Virus record (IMG/VR): IMGVR_UViG_3300023179_000299
Coordinates: 1 to 34,103 of that record
DNA length: 34,103 bases
DNA from: a virus
Reading direction: 5' to 3' (one strand)
In this document: positions 21,209 to 30,021 of the stretch, piece after piece
Layout: each line of letters begins with the position of its first letter
Numbering within the stretch: position 1 is the first letter of the stretch
The notes under the pieces: model-generated
Database searches by the model: none
Told to the model about the DNA's origin: nothing
What the model saw: only the letters and a program-made list of their open reading frames with translations
Translations under genes and position numbers: made by a program

Positions 21209-22515
21209 TTAAGTCAATGAAGGAAGCCAAGTTCAAAGCACTTGGCCAAAAGGCAGCAGACAACGCGGTGGTTATCGAAGGCTACGCCAATCGATTCCTG
21301 AGCGATGCTTACAATGAGCGCATGGATCCATTGAGCGTCAAACTCGAACGCTACAAGCAGAACCCAATTCTTCTTTTCAATCACGACATGAACTATCCTG
21401 TTGGCAAGGTCATTTCCGTGGAGCCTCGTGAAGACGGCTTGTTTGTCAAAGCTGCCGTCAGTCATGCCGACCACGAAAAGGTTGCCTATGTGCGCGAGCT
21501 GGTTGCCGATGGTACGCTCTGCACTTTCTCTGTGCGTTTTGCTGGCGAGCAAGTGGTCGAAGACCCAGAAGTCGCTGGTGGTAAGCTCATCAAAAACTGG
21601 GAATTGCAGGAGGTATCAATCGTGTCCATTCCAGCGCAACCGGATTCCACATTCTCATTGGCAAACGCCAAGTCACTCGGCGAAGCTCGTCAGATGGTTC
21701 TTAAGGCCAAAGGCGCGATGGTCGCTCAAGTGGCTGCTGAACACATTGCGAAGCTCGAAGAGGCTGGCGAAAAGAAAGACGAACTGCTTGAGAAGATTGC
21801 TGAGCAGTCTGGCAGTGAGCCTGGACAGCTTGCCGAAGTTCTCGCAGGCAACGTGACTCCAGTTCCAGAGCCTGTGCTGTCGGCACTTGCTTCGGTTCTT
21901 GGTATCGACTCCAACATGCTTGCGGAACACAACGCTCACGACGTTGAAGCTCAGAAGAAGATGGAAGCTGAGAAGTCTGAAGAGAAGATGGACGAAAAGC
22001 CAGAAGAAATGAAGGAAGAAGCGAAAGCGGATTACGCTCCTTTGTCTCAGGCTGTGCAAGAATGCGTCTCTGAGAAGATTCCTACACTTATCAAAGAAGG
22101 CAAACCTCAAGAACAAGCTGTGGCGATTGCAATCTCGATGTGTTCAAAAGAAAAAGGTTGCTCAGACTTCCAACCAAGCCGTGAGATGATGGTCAAGTGG
22201 CTTGATGATTGCGACAAAGTGAAGCAAGCTGAACAGGAAGGCACACCTCAAGAATCGGTCGCTGTACCGAACAAGGAACCAGAAGGCATGAACGACAACG
22301 CGCTTTTGATGTTGATGAAGTCTCAGCTTGAGATGCTCGGTGCGATTTCCGTCAAGCTCGACAAGCTGGCCGAAGTATTTATGGCCGCACAAAAAAAGCC
22401 AGAAGTCGAAGTTGAAGTTGAGGAGCCGGAAGCGGAAATGCCACCAGAGGCAGCCGATCAAATGAAGGCTATCCTTGACCGTTACGAAGCGAAGCTGAAA
22501 GGCTTGCTCGCTTGA
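21205..22515 (+). CDS. Prohead protease with scaffold-like C-terminal extension
   Basis: 436 residues; ATG 21205 overlaps the portal stop (ATGA). Residues 20-150 match the HK97 gp4-type serine protease: NPILLFNH60D, a Gly-rich strand, FS109VRF and the LQE136VSIVSIPA block. The probable triad is H60, S109 and E136. The remaining ~280 residues are Ala/Glu/Lys-rich helices typical of a scaffold, interrupted by a Cys-bearing segment CVSEKIPTLIKEGKPQEQAV that recurs in phage head proteins. It probably acts as scaffold and then processes head proteins, including the capsid N-terminus. Confidence 0.9.
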   Translation: MIKSMKEAKFKALGQKAADNAVVIEGYANRFLSDAYNERMDPLSVKLERYKQNPILLFNHDMNYPVGKVISVEPREDGLFVKAAVSHADHEKVAYVRELVADGTLCTFSVRFAGEQVVEDPEVAGGKLIKNWELQEVSIVSIPAQPDSTFSLANAKSLGEARQMVLKAKGAMVAQVAAEHIAKLEEAGEKKDELLEKIAEQSGSEPGQLAEVLAGNVTPVPEPVLSALASVLGIDSNMLAEHNAHDVEAQKKMEAEKSEEKMDEKPEEMKEEAKADYAPLSQAVQECVSEKIPTLIKEGKPQEQAVAIAISMCSKEKGCSDFQPSREMMVKWLDDCDKVKQAEQEGTPQESVAVPNKEPEGMNDNALLMLMKSQLEMLGAISVKLDKLAEVFMAAQKKPEVEVEVEEPEAEMPPEAADQMKAILDRYEAKLKGLLA

Positions 22516-22529
22516 AAATTCTATCTGTG

Positions 22530-22588
22530 TGATACACTGTTACTCGGAGCCTCATGAAGAGGCGTTTAACTTTGCGGCAGTCAGCCGC
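22530..22588 (+). promoter_or_regulatory. Extended -10 promoter and double-hairpin leader of the capsid gene
   Basis: TG-a-TACACT (22530-22538) is an extended -10 box, with TTGAAA 15 bases upstream. The leader then holds two short perfect hairpins: GCCTC/GAGGC (22549-22563) and GCGGC/GCCGC (22574-22588), each with a five-base loop. The ribosome site TTTTGGAGGA follows. Leader hairpins often protect abundant phage mRNAs. Confidence 0.55.
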
Positions 22589-22603
22589 GTTTTGGAGGAA
22601 TCT

Positions 22604-23986
22604 ATGTCGAATTTTGAGAAACGGCTGGCTGAGTTTGAAAGCAAAGTTCAGTCTGCTGTCGGTGAAATTGAAAAAGCCAAGTCGGCTGGCATCGTTGGTG
22701 GAGCTACCAGCTTCAGCAACCGCAGCAACAGCGACGAGCAAAGACTTCTCGCTTCTTTCGGCTGCTCGAACGTCAAGCAGTTGCTCGAAGTGAACGTGGC
22801 TCATCCTCGCTTCGCTCACGTCAACGACAACCTCAAGTCTGCTGTTATGCAGCTTAAAAAAGACATGGACATCGCTCGTATGTCGGCTCAGATCTTCGGC
22901 GGTCAGCCTCAAGATCGTGGTGACGAAGACCGCGCTGCTCACGTCAAAGGTGTTCTCGAAACTCCTTTCGCTCGCATGGTTGACCTCAAGGCTCGCTTGA
23001 AGAGCTTCAGTTCTACAGTTGCTAGCGACGGCGATGAGTGGGTTCCTACAGCTATCTCGGCTTCCTACATCGAAGAGTATGAACTTGAGAAGAAACTGGC
23101 TGCTGCATTCCGCGAAATCCCAATGAGCAGCAATCCATTCGAATTGCCTGTTCAATACGGCGTGACCAAAGCTCGCTTGATTGGCGAAGGCGCTGCTGCA
23201 ACTGACGCAAACTTCGGAACCGAGAAGATTCAGTTCTCCGCTCCTAAGTTGGTTGAATACTACCTGTTGCCTGAAGAACTGAACGAAGACTCTGCTCCTG
23301 CAATCCTTGAGCTGGCTCGTCAGGACGTTCTCTCTGCTCAGTTGCGCGCTGTTGAAGACGCAATCATCAACGGTGACACGACTGGAACACATATGGACAG
23401 CGACACAACCGCTGCAAGCTCCAACCGTAAGGCTTGGAAAGGCCTTCGTAAGCTCGCTTTGGCTGCTTCTTCGACTGTTTCTTTCTCCGGCGCTGGCGTG
23501 ACTAAGACTGGCTTGGACGCAATGCGTAAGTTGATGGGCAAGTACGGCACGAATCCAAAGGAACTCGCTTGGGTTGTCGGACCTTCGGCATACGCTCAGC
23601 TCCTGAACATCGACGAAGTTGCTACTGTTGAGAAGTTTGGCCCACAGGCTACTATCCTCAGCGGTGCTCTCGCTGTGTTCCGCGGTATCCCAATCGTTGT
23701 TTCTGAGTTCATCCGTGAAGACGTGAACGCTTCTGGCGTGTACGACGGATCCGTTGTGAACCGCACTGTGTTGCACCTTGCAAACGTCCGTCGTTTCTAC
23801 CTCGGTCGTCGTCGTCCAATCCGCGTCAAGGTTCAGCAAGATGCTCGTGCAGAGTATGATCGTTGGCAGCTCGTTTCTTATCAGCGCGTGGACTTCAAAG
23901 GCCACAAGCAAGCTGGTGAGACATATGCTGGCGGTGAGACATCTGCTGAACGTTCATCTGTTCTTGGAATCAACATCCTCGCTTGA
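22604..23986 (+). CDS. Major capsid protein (HK97 fold)
   Basis: 460 residues from ATG 22604 behind GGAGG. Longer in-frame starts cross the structured leader and were rejected. Residues 1 to about 110 are a charged, coiled-coil-like delta domain (MSNFEKRLAEFESKVQ) that the protease probably removes. The rest has the HK97-type order: N-arm and E-loop region, long spine helix region (APAILELARQDVLSAQLRAVEDAII), then P- and A-domain strands (ELAWVVGPSAYAQLL, IPIVVSEF). The gene follows the protease and is closed by a strong terminator. High expression is suggested by its promoter and ribosome site. Confidence 0.93.
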   Translation: MSNFEKRLAEFESKVQSAVGEIEKAKSAGIVGGATSFSNRSNSDEQRLLASFGCSNVKQLLEVNVAHPRFAHVNDNLKSAVMQLKKDMDIARMSAQIFGGQPQDRGDEDRAAHVKGVLETPFARMVDLKARLKSFSSTVASDGDEWVPTAISASYIEEYELEKKLAAAFREIPMSSNPFELPVQYGVTKARLIGEGAAATDANFGTEKIQFSAPKLVEYYLLPEELNEDSAPAILELARQDVLSAQLRAVEDAIINGDTTGTHMDSDTTAASSNRKAWKGLRKLALAASSTVSFSGAGVTKTGLDAMRKLMGKYGTNPKELAWVVGPSAYAQLLNIDEVATVEKFGPQATILSGALAVFRGIPIVVSEFIREDVNASGVYDGSVVNRTVLHLANVRRFYLGRRRPIRVKVQQDARAEYDRWQLVSYQRVDFKGHKQAGETYAGGETSAERSSVLGINILA

Positions 23987-24008
23987 TGACCTCAAGCAAG
24001 GTATGATG

Positions 24009-24037
24009 AGAGCAGCTTAACCGCTGCTCTTTTTTTT
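24009..24037 (+). terminator. Intrinsic terminator after the capsid gene
   Basis: A perfect 8-bp stem, AGAGCAGC (24009-24016) with GCTGCTCT (24023-24030), six-base loop, and an eight-T run. Only about 24 bases separate it from the next gene, which therefore probably relies on partial read-through. Confidence 0.93.
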
Positions 24038-24061
24038 GCCTTAAAATACTGAGGTTCAGAT

Positions 24062-25312
24062 ATGGCTGTGGTCAATCTGCCGCTTGTTCAAATCAAAGAG
24101 TTTGAAACAAGAGAGCTGTTTCAATTGCGTGAGGTGTCTCCAGGCACCTATCACATTCCTTTGCAGATTGAAGGCAACTCAATTCTGTCGAGCTTGCTCG
24201 TCACTCACGTTTCGCCAGATGCCTCAATCCATGTGAATTACTTTCAAACAACAACAGGCGATGAGAACGAAGAACGCACACCTCTGATAGGCCATAGCCC
24301 AAAAACAAGCGGCTCTCAGGCAGCCGACACGATTATCGTGGCTCGCGTTCACTTGAAACCTGTCTGCGAGGTCGTCATCAGTGGTGGCAATGTGACATTC
24401 GGCCTTATGGTCACGATGGTTTCAGCTTTTGCCTCGGATATTGAAAGCTCGCTGTTCAAAGATGGATACATGGTCGTTGGAACCGAGCGCGGTATTCCGC
24501 TCATGACCATTGACGACAACACTGGACAGATGAAGTTCATGCGCTCCAAAGAAGGCCAGCTCATCATGCGTGAGTCTTCTGAAGGAACGCCTCTTCATTT
24601 GACTCACTCAGACCGCTTGCTACCATTCCAGCGCAAGGTCTGTCTTGCACATCAGCTTTTCGACAAGGCTATGAAGTTCAGCCGCTTCAGCGTTGTCTCG
24701 GCAAGCGACTATCGAGTGACGGTACAGGTCAACGGCTCGCTCGCTTTGAGCGCCAGAACGTCCAAGTATCAACCAACGACTGAGCTAAACTTGGAGCCTT
24801 ACAAGGTCGCGCCAACTGGTTCTCTGGTTACCATTGAGGCACATCGTTTTTCTGAAGAAGATGACGGTACATTCGATGTGTACTTGCGAGGCTATGAGTT
24901 CATCAACGAAGACGAGGAAACTATGAGCAGCTTGACGAAGGTCGTTTACAACAAGAGCGGTGCGCTCATTTTGCCGTTTAAGGCGGTGGCTTGGGAAGAT
25001 GACAACTCGGTCAATCTGGCTGACGCTGACGGCCTTGGATTGGACGATTTCGCTGGTGTCACTCAAGACGGCATCGCGCACCTCGGCTATGGCATCATTC
25101 ACAAGATTGGCGAAGTACCAAACGCACTCATTGGTCTTGGTGCCATCGCTGGACAGCCTGTCTTCCTTGGCAGTGTTCCAGGCCAGTTGACTCTTACGCC
25201 TCCAACAAGCGGCACAATCTTCCGCATCGGTCGTGCAGAGCCACCAAGTGGAGCGCACACTGGCGAAGCAACCTCGTTGTTCATCGATCCACAAATCATC
25301 TCAGAGGCATGA
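24062..25312 (+). CDS. Capsid-associated structural protein (decoration or head-fibre base)
   Basis: 416 residues from ATG 24062, seven bases after GAGG. The N-terminal ~130 residues are strand-rich (YHIPLQIEGNSILSSLLVTH). A middle region follows with repeated IDDNTG- and SKEGQ-type turns. The C-terminal ~120 residues (VNLADADGLGLDDFAGVT, then GQPVFLGSVPGQLTLTPP) form a small beta domain that also ends the long fibre protein at 25514. The location directly after the capsid gene and the shared domain suggest a decoration protein or head-fibre attachment protein. No exact family recognised. Confidence 0.7.
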   Translation: MAVVNLPLVQIKEFETRELFQLREVSPGTYHIPLQIEGNSILSSLLVTHVSPDASIHVNYFQTTTGDENEERTPLIGHSPKTSGSQAADTIIVARVHLKPVCEVVISGGNVTFGLMVTMVSAFASDIESSLFKDGYMVVGTERGIPLMTIDDNTGQMKFMRSKEGQLIMRESSEGTPLHLTHSDRLLPFQRKVCLAHQLFDKAMKFSRFSVVSASDYRVTVQVNGSLALSARTSKYQPTTELNLEPYKVAPTGSLVTIEAHRFSEEDDGTFDVYLRGYEFINEDEETMSSLTKVVYNKSGALILPFKAVAWEDDNSVNLADADGLGLDDFAGVTQDGIAHLGYGIIHKIGEVPNALIGLGAIAGQPVFLGSVPGQLTLTPPTSGTIFRIGRAEPPSGAHTGEATSLFIDPQIISEA

Positions 25313-25313
25313 A

Positions 25314-25511
25314 ATGAGTGATTCACAACGTAAAATATTCATCGATGGAATACCGATGGAATCAGTAAAAGATGACCAAAAATTGGTAACCTTCTTTGAA
25401 GAATTTGATGATACTATTTACCAATCTGCAAACAGGAAGTTTGAGCAGTTGTGCGAAAAGTACGACAAGAAGGCGACGTTGACTATTCTTGTCAAATTTG
25501 AGGAGTCGTGA
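25314..25511 (+). CDS. Small hypothetical protein (65 aa)
   Basis: From ATG 25314, six bases after AGAGG. It is an acidic alpha/beta protein (KIFIDGIPMESVKDDQKLV, then TLTILVKFEES), located between two structural genes. It could be a minor virion component or assembly factor. No family recognised. Confidence 0.7.
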   Translation: MSDSQRKIFIDGIPMESVKDDQKLVTFFEEFDDTIYQSANRKFEQLCEKYDKKATLTILVKFEES

Positions 25512-25513
25512 AT

Positions 25514-28321
25514 ATGGCCACGCAGAATTTTCAGTTGATTCATTGGGATGGCACGAAGCAAAAACGTGTTGAATCCCAGACCATGGAACTCAAGCTCGGC
25601 AAGTTGGCCATTGGCTCGCTTGCTGACATCCGCGAAGTGTCTGGCAAGCTCGACGTTGCTGGAATTGCTCTGACAAACCTTGGTGCTCCATCGGTTGATT
25701 CTGATGCTGCTACAAAAAAGTTTGTTGATGATTCGATTGCTGCAATCAGCTCCGGTTCATTGGCTGCCTTGGAAGCAGATGTTGACCAACTTCAAACCGA
25801 TTTAGCTCAAGAGATTCTTGATCGCGCTTCTGGCGATGCAAGTACATTGTCTTCCGCTCAAGCATATGCCGATCAAAAGGTTGCTGATTTAGTAAACTCA
25901 GCTCCAGCGGTCTTGGACACTCTGAAAGAGCTTTCCGATGCACTTGGTGGAGATGCAAACTTTGCCACTACAATCACAAACTCCATCTCCGCTGTTCAAG
26001 CTGAAGTTGACGCAGTTGAACTTGCTTTGACTTCTGAAACTACTGCTCGTCAAGGTGCTGATAGCGCACTGGATACTCGCCTCACCGCTGTTGAATCTTT
26101 CAAAGATTCTCAGATTTTGTTCGTTAGCAAGTCTGGTAGCGATGTTACTGGTACAGGTGGACAACACAAGCCGTTTGCTTCGATTGGAGCAGCTCTTGCT
26201 GCAATCACGGACGCATCTCCGACCAAGCGTTACCTCATCAAAGTTCTTGCTGGTGCATATACAGAAAGCGCAATCGCACTGAAAGCCAACGTCTTTATTT
26301 GCGGTGACCAAAAAGAAGCGGTTCGTATTAGTGCATCGAGTTTTGCGCTTGCATCTGACTTCAGTGGAAGCGGTGACCATCGCTCTGGAATTTCCAAAGT
26401 CATTCTTGCAGCAGGAAACTGCAACTTCGATTGGTCTGCTGTTACCTCAGCGGCAGGAAAATTGTACTTCAGCGAAGTTTCTATCAATGGCAGCGTCACG
26501 CTGACTGGACACAACAACGCAACTGCTCAAGCGTATTTTGATTCTTGCTTACTCTATAGTTCTTTGACAATCAGCGGAATCAATGTTGGTGTATTCAACA
26601 ACAACATTTGCTTCGGAAACGTCAACCTTAACCAACATCCGAACGGCGGAATGGCTACCATTCTTGCTGCGACTGGTGGACAGGTTAGCGGAACCGTCAC
26701 GCTCACAACAACCGTAAGCGATTTCAATCGTCGATGCGCGCTGTTCGCGAAGAACTTCTATATGGAATACGTCACTATCAACGGTGCGTCTTCTTATGCA
26801 GACATGAACGAAGGCTCGTTGCCTCGCTCACATGACCGCATTCTTTCTCAGAACGGCGGAAACATTGTTTACATAACATCGAGCGCACCTCACGCAGCAA
26901 ATGTGAGAAACCTCGGTGAAGCTGGCAAGCAATATAGCTATGTGTTTGGTTATGTTCACGCTTCCAGTGACAGTGATTTGTATTTGATTTCGATGGGCGC
27001 AGATTACAATCCTTCAAATACTGGCCGCTCTATATTCTTGGAAGCAGACAGTTATGGTCTTGCTTCAAATGTGAACGGCGGAGACATCAATCTCATCACT
27101 GCCGCAACATCTGGCACAGGTGTACGCGGTAAGTTGAAACTTGATGGACGTGTCATTGATGTTTCAGCGAAAAAGATTGTTGACCTTGCCTCTGGTACAG
27201 ATTCAACTGACGCAGTGAACAAAGCACAACTTGATGTTGTCTCTGGCGCTGTTTCAACCGAGCAATCAAGAGCAGAAGCTGCTGAAGCCGCTTTGGACGT
27301 TCGCCTTGATGTTCTCGAAGGTTCTGGCGCTGGTTCCGTTGCCAAGGCTCAGCTTGATGCTCAAGCCTATGCTGACGCTGCTGTGTTGGTCGAGAAAAAT
27401 CGCGCTGAGGCTGCTGAATCTGCGCTCCAAGGCGAAGTCGATGCTGCTGAAGCCAGCATTGCACAGGAAATCCTTGACCGCGCCGCTGCCGTTTCTGCTG
27501 AACAAGTTCGCGCTGAAGCTGCTGAACTTGCACTGCAAGGTGAAGTAGACGCAGTTGAGTCTGCTCTCGCTCAGGAACTGCTCGACAGAGCCGCTGCTGA
27601 TACAGCTCTCCAAGGCAGCATCGACACCGTTGCTGGTGGCTTGGCACAAGAGCTTCTCGACCGCGCTGCTGCTGACACAGCATTGCAAGGCGAAATTGAT
27701 GCGGTTGAAGCTGACCTCGCTCAAGAGCTTTTGGACAGAGCCGCAGCCGTTGCAGCGGTTCAAGCAGAAGTGGATGCCGAAGAAGTTCGTGCGGCTGCTG
27801 CTGAGTTGGCGCTTCAAGGCGAGATCGACGCAGAGGAAACTCGTGCATTGGCTGCTGAAGCTGCAATTCAGGCTGAAGTTGACGCTGAAGAACTCGCTCG
27901 TGCAGCAGCAGATACTGCTTTGCAAGGCGAAATCGACGCTCTCGAAGTGGTCGTTTCTGAACTCAATCTCATCAGCAAAACTGCCGACGCTGCAATCTCT
28001 GCCGGAAAGGTTTGCTTTATCAAGTCCAATGGCAACATCGACTTGGCTGACGCTGACTTGGATATGAGCGATAATGCCTTGGTCATCGCTGCTGCAAGCA
28101 TTGCTTCCGGCGCTTCTGGCAAGGTTGTCATCAAGGAAGGCGCGATTGTTGGAGGCTTCTCTGGGCTTGTTCCAGGCAAGAAATGCTTTGTCTCCAAGAC
28201 CGCTGGTGAAGTGGTTCAGTCTTTGGCTGGCTTCGCATCAGGCAACTCGGTGTATTGTGTTGGACGTGCTATCTCTGCAACAGAGATTGCTTTCCAACCA
28301 GTCTTTGAGTTTGAATACTGA
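25514..28321 (+). CDS. Long fibre protein with beta-helix-like region and coiled-coil repeats
   Basis: 935 residues from ATG 25514, eight bases after GAGGAG. The N-terminal ~70 residues are strand-rich (attachment?). They include 'LTNLGAPSVDSDAATKKFVD', a segment common in phage fibres. A coiled-coil stretch follows. A right-handed beta-helix-like region is encoded at about 26100-27200 (ILFVSKSGSDVTGTGGQHKP start; many Ser/Asn/Gly turns). A 230-residue Ala/Glu-rich coiled-coil repeat lies at 27230-27960. A C-terminal beta domain is shared with the 24062 gene. It probably forms a trimeric fibre. The position between capsid and connector genes suggests attachment to the head. Confidence 0.85.
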   Translation: MATQNFQLIHWDGTKQKRVESQTMELKLGKLAIGSLADIREVSGKLDVAGIALTNLGAPSVDSDAATKKFVDDSIAAISSGSLAALEADVDQLQTDLAQEILDRASGDASTLSSAQAYADQKVADLVNSAPAVLDTLKELSDALGGDANFATTITNSISAVQAEVDAVELALTSETTARQGADSALDTRLTAVESFKDSQILFVSKSGSDVTGTGGQHKPFASIGAALAAITDASPTKRYLIKVLAGAYTESAIALKANVFICGDQKEAVRISASSFALASDFSGSGDHRSGISKVILAAGNCNFDWSAVTSAAGKLYFSEVSINGSVTLTGHNNATAQAYFDSCLLYSSLTISGINVGVFNNNICFGNVNLNQHPNGGMATILAATGGQVSGTVTLTTTVSDFNRRCALFAKNFYMEYVTINGASSYADMNEGSLPRSHDRILSQNGGNIVYITSSAPHAANVRNLGEAGKQYSYVFGYVHASSDSDLYLISMGADYNPSNTGRSIFLEADSYGLASNVNGGDINLITAATSGTGVRGKLKLDGRVIDVSAKKIVDLASGTDSTDAVNKAQLDVVSGAVSTEQSRAEAAEAALDVRLDVLEGSGAGSVAKAQLDAQAYADAAVLVEKNRAEAAESALQGEVDAAEASIAQEILDRAAAVSAEQVRAEAAELALQGEVDAVESALAQELLDRAAADTALQGSIDTVAGGLAQELLDRAAADTALQGEIDAVEADLAQELLDRAAAVAAVQAEVDAEEVRAAAAELALQGEIDAEETRALAAEAAIQAEVDAEELARAAADTALQGEIDALEVVVSELNLISKTADAAISAGKVCFIKSNGNIDLADADLDMSDNALVIAAASIASGASGKVVIKEGAIVGGFSGLVPGKKCFVSKTAGEVVQSLAGFASGNSVYCVGRAISATEIAFQPVFEFEY
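27230..27960 (+). repeat. Coiled-coil-encoding repeats in the fibre gene
   Basis: Repeated variants of RAEAAELALQGEVDA and AQELLDRAAADTALQGEID are encoded here, with DNA words such as GCTCAAGAGCTT and GCAAGGCGAAAT recurring. The repeats predict a long trimeric coiled coil. Repeat number may vary between relatives through recombination. Confidence 0.8.
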
Positions 28322-28328
28322 TTGACCT

Positions 28329-28358
28329 GGCGAGGTGGAGAAATCTGCCTCGCCTTTT
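28329..28358 (+). terminator. Intrinsic terminator after the fibre gene
   Basis: A perfect 7-bp GC-rich stem, GGCGAGG (28329-28335) with CCTCGCC (28348-28354), a 12-base loop, then TTTT. The T-run is short, so termination is probably partial. Confidence 0.7.
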
Positions 28359-28374
28359 ATCAAAGGATTGAACA

Positions 28375-29187
28375 ATGACTCAGCGACTTATTGCGGTCGA
28401 TGACCAAACAGGAAAGCGCAGCTTAATTGCTGTTCCTTCCGGTGGCGGCATTGATCCCGACGTTCAAACATTCTCAGCCAGTGGCACGTGGACAAAACCG
28501 AACGGCTGCAAGCAAGTGCGAGTCATTCTGATTGGCGGTGGTGGAGGCGGAGGTTCTGGTTCATACGGAACAACTGGCACTCAATGTGGTGGCGCTGGCG
28601 GTTCTGGTGGACAGCTTGTCGTCAAAGACCTTGTAGCAAGCGACTTGGCTGCGACCGTTGCTGTGACCATCGGAGCTGGTGGAGCAGGCGGTGCCGCTGT
28701 CTCAACTAACGGCTATAATGGTAAAGACGGAACTGATGGTTCACTCACTTCATTCGGAACACACGCCAAGGCATTCGGTGGTAAAGCTGGAGCAGGTGCA
28801 GGCAAGTTTTTGTCTGGTCGCATCACTATGCAATTCGCAGAAGGCGGATCAGCAAAGCAAGGCGGAGCACGAGGCGGCGGTGGCAAGATTACAGCCGGAG
28901 AATCATCCGCTGACGTAATCGAAGCACCAGGCTCAGGAGGCGGCGGCGCTGGCATCACGACAACTGGACTTTCTGGCGGTCTTGGCGGAGTCAATCAATC
29001 AGGTCTTGGTGGCAATGGTGGCAATGGTGGCAATGGTGGCGCTTCCAAGGCAACTGGCGCAGGTGACGCAGGTGCTGCTGGCTCAGGCTATGGAGCAGGC
29101 GGTGGAGGCGGAGGCGCGTCAAAAGGAACGGCTTCCGGTGCTGGCGGAAATGGCGCTTCAGGCTATTGTGTCGTAATCTCGTACTGA
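28375..29187 (+). CDS. Glycine-rich adhesin-like virion protein
   Basis: 270 residues from ATG 28375, seven bases after AAAGGA. After a short N-terminal part comes FSASGTWTKPNGCKQVRV, the start typical of phage glycine-rich adhesin domains. The protein continues with dense Gly runs (IGGGGGGGSGS, GGNGGNGGNGG, GAGGGGGGAS) and ends in a short strand. Polyglycine-II-type lattices of this kind form the receptor-contacting tip in T-even adhesins. Its place after the long fibre suggests it caps or helps that fibre. No G-x-y collagen periodicity is present. Target receptor unknown. Confidence 0.8.
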   Translation: MTQRLIAVDDQTGKRSLIAVPSGGGIDPDVQTFSASGTWTKPNGCKQVRVILIGGGGGGGSGSYGTTGTQCGGAGGSGGQLVVKDLVASDLAATVAVTIGAGGAGGAAVSTNGYNGKDGTDGSLTSFGTHAKAFGGKAGAGAGKFLSGRITMQFAEGGSAKQGGARGGGGKITAGESSADVIEAPGSGGGGAGITTTGLSGGLGGVNQSGLGGNGGNGGNGGASKATGAGDAGAAGSGYGAGGGGGGASKGTASGAGGNGASGYCVVISY

Positions 29188-29198
29188 AGGAGAATCCA

Positions 29199-29408
29199 AT
29201 GAAACTGAAACTTGTTGAGCTTGACCATCTCGTTGTCTTCCTTGAACCAAAGTACGTCCTCATTGAAGGCGAAGTGGAAGTATCTGAAGCCGAAGGTCAC
29301 AAGCTGCTCGCTGCATATGCCGGTAAACTCGAAAAGGTCGAAGAAAAGAAAGCTGTCGCTGCCAAAGCCAAAGTGCTTCCAGAGGTAAAGGATGAGCCTA
29401 AACTCTAA
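29199..29408 (+). CDS. Small hypothetical protein (69 aa)
   Basis: Starts at ATG 29199, behind AAGGAG. It has strand-rich residues 1-30 (KLKLVELDHLVVFLEP, EGEVEVSE) and a Lys/Glu/Ala-rich helical tail. It overlaps the connector gene by 17 bases. Small proteins at this place are frequent in head operons, but no role can be read from the sequence. Confidence 0.7.
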   Translation: MKLKLVELDHLVVFLEPKYVLIEGEVEVSEAEGHKLLAAYAGKLEKVEEKKAVAAKAKVLPEVKDEPKL

Positions 29409-30021
29409 TGCGCTCTGCACAGTTGCGCAGTGCAAAACTTATCTGGACATCGCATCTGCTGACACGTCGCAAGATGCGAAACTTGAACAGCTCATCAACG
29501 CTTCGTCGTCGATGATCGAAAACTATCTTGACCGCAAACTCATTTATAATCAGTACATTGAACTTCATGATGGTCGAGTGAATGACCGTTTACTGTTGAA
29601 GGAATGGCCTGCAGAGAAGCCATCAGAGATCCGCTCTGACACGCTGTGGTCATTTGACAACACCACCATCATGCCGCCAGAGAATTATGAAATAGATCAG
29701 CAAACGACCGTTGTCCTCAAAGGATACTTCTTTCCGCGAGGCAACCGAAACATCAAGGTAACGTACTATGCCGGATATGCGAGTCCTGTTTCTGGTGGCG
29801 GAGGTTTTCCGTTGCCGACAGAACTCAACCAAGCCTGCATTATGCTCGTCGCATGGCAGTATCAGCTACGAGCTGACAGACGCCTCGGCATTGCTTCAAA
29901 GGGCAAGCAAGGTGAGTCGATCTCTTATGTCAAAGGTCTTCCGGCTGAAATCGCCTTGATGCTTGATTTGCACACGCGCATGGAATTGCCATTCACCTCA
30001 ACAGGAATCGGCAACGGATGA
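29392..30021 (+). CDS. Head-tail connector (HK97 gp6-like adaptor)
   Basis: 209 residues from ATG 29392, behind AGAGG. The N-terminal helices (TVAQCKTYLDIASADTSQDA, then LINASSSMIENYLDRKL) are typical of gp6/gp15-type adaptors that sit below the portal. A strand-rich insert follows (IKVTYYAGYASP) and then a helix ending in residues that would face the ring. Three connector-type genes follow in overlapping order, as in other long-tailed phages. Confidence 0.8.
   Translation: MSLNSNALCTVAQCKTYLDIASADTSQDAKLEQLINASSSMIENYLDRKLIYNQYIELHDGRVNDRLLLKEWPAEKPSEIRSDTLWSFDNTTIMPPENYEIDQQTTVVLKGYFFPRGNRNIKVTYYAGYASPVSGGGGFPLPTELNQACIMLVAWQYQLRADRRLGIASKGKQGESISYVKGLPAEIALMLDLHTRMELPFTSTGIGNG

Noticed and set aside
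22469-23911. 480-codon minus-strand reading frame opposite the major capsid gene
   Set aside because: It mirrors the capsid gene codon phase, has a Ser/Val/Arg-rich composition unlike a folded protein, and lacks a ribosome site. It is a shadow of strongly biased codon use.
27153-27866. 237-codon minus-strand frame rich in Gln, Arg and Leu
   Set aside because: It is the antisense of the coiled-coil repeats in the fibre gene; the repetitive composition explains the open frame.
28375-29187. Collagen-like protein
   Set aside because: Glycine-rich, but without the G-x-y periodicity; it fits glycine-rich adhesins instead.
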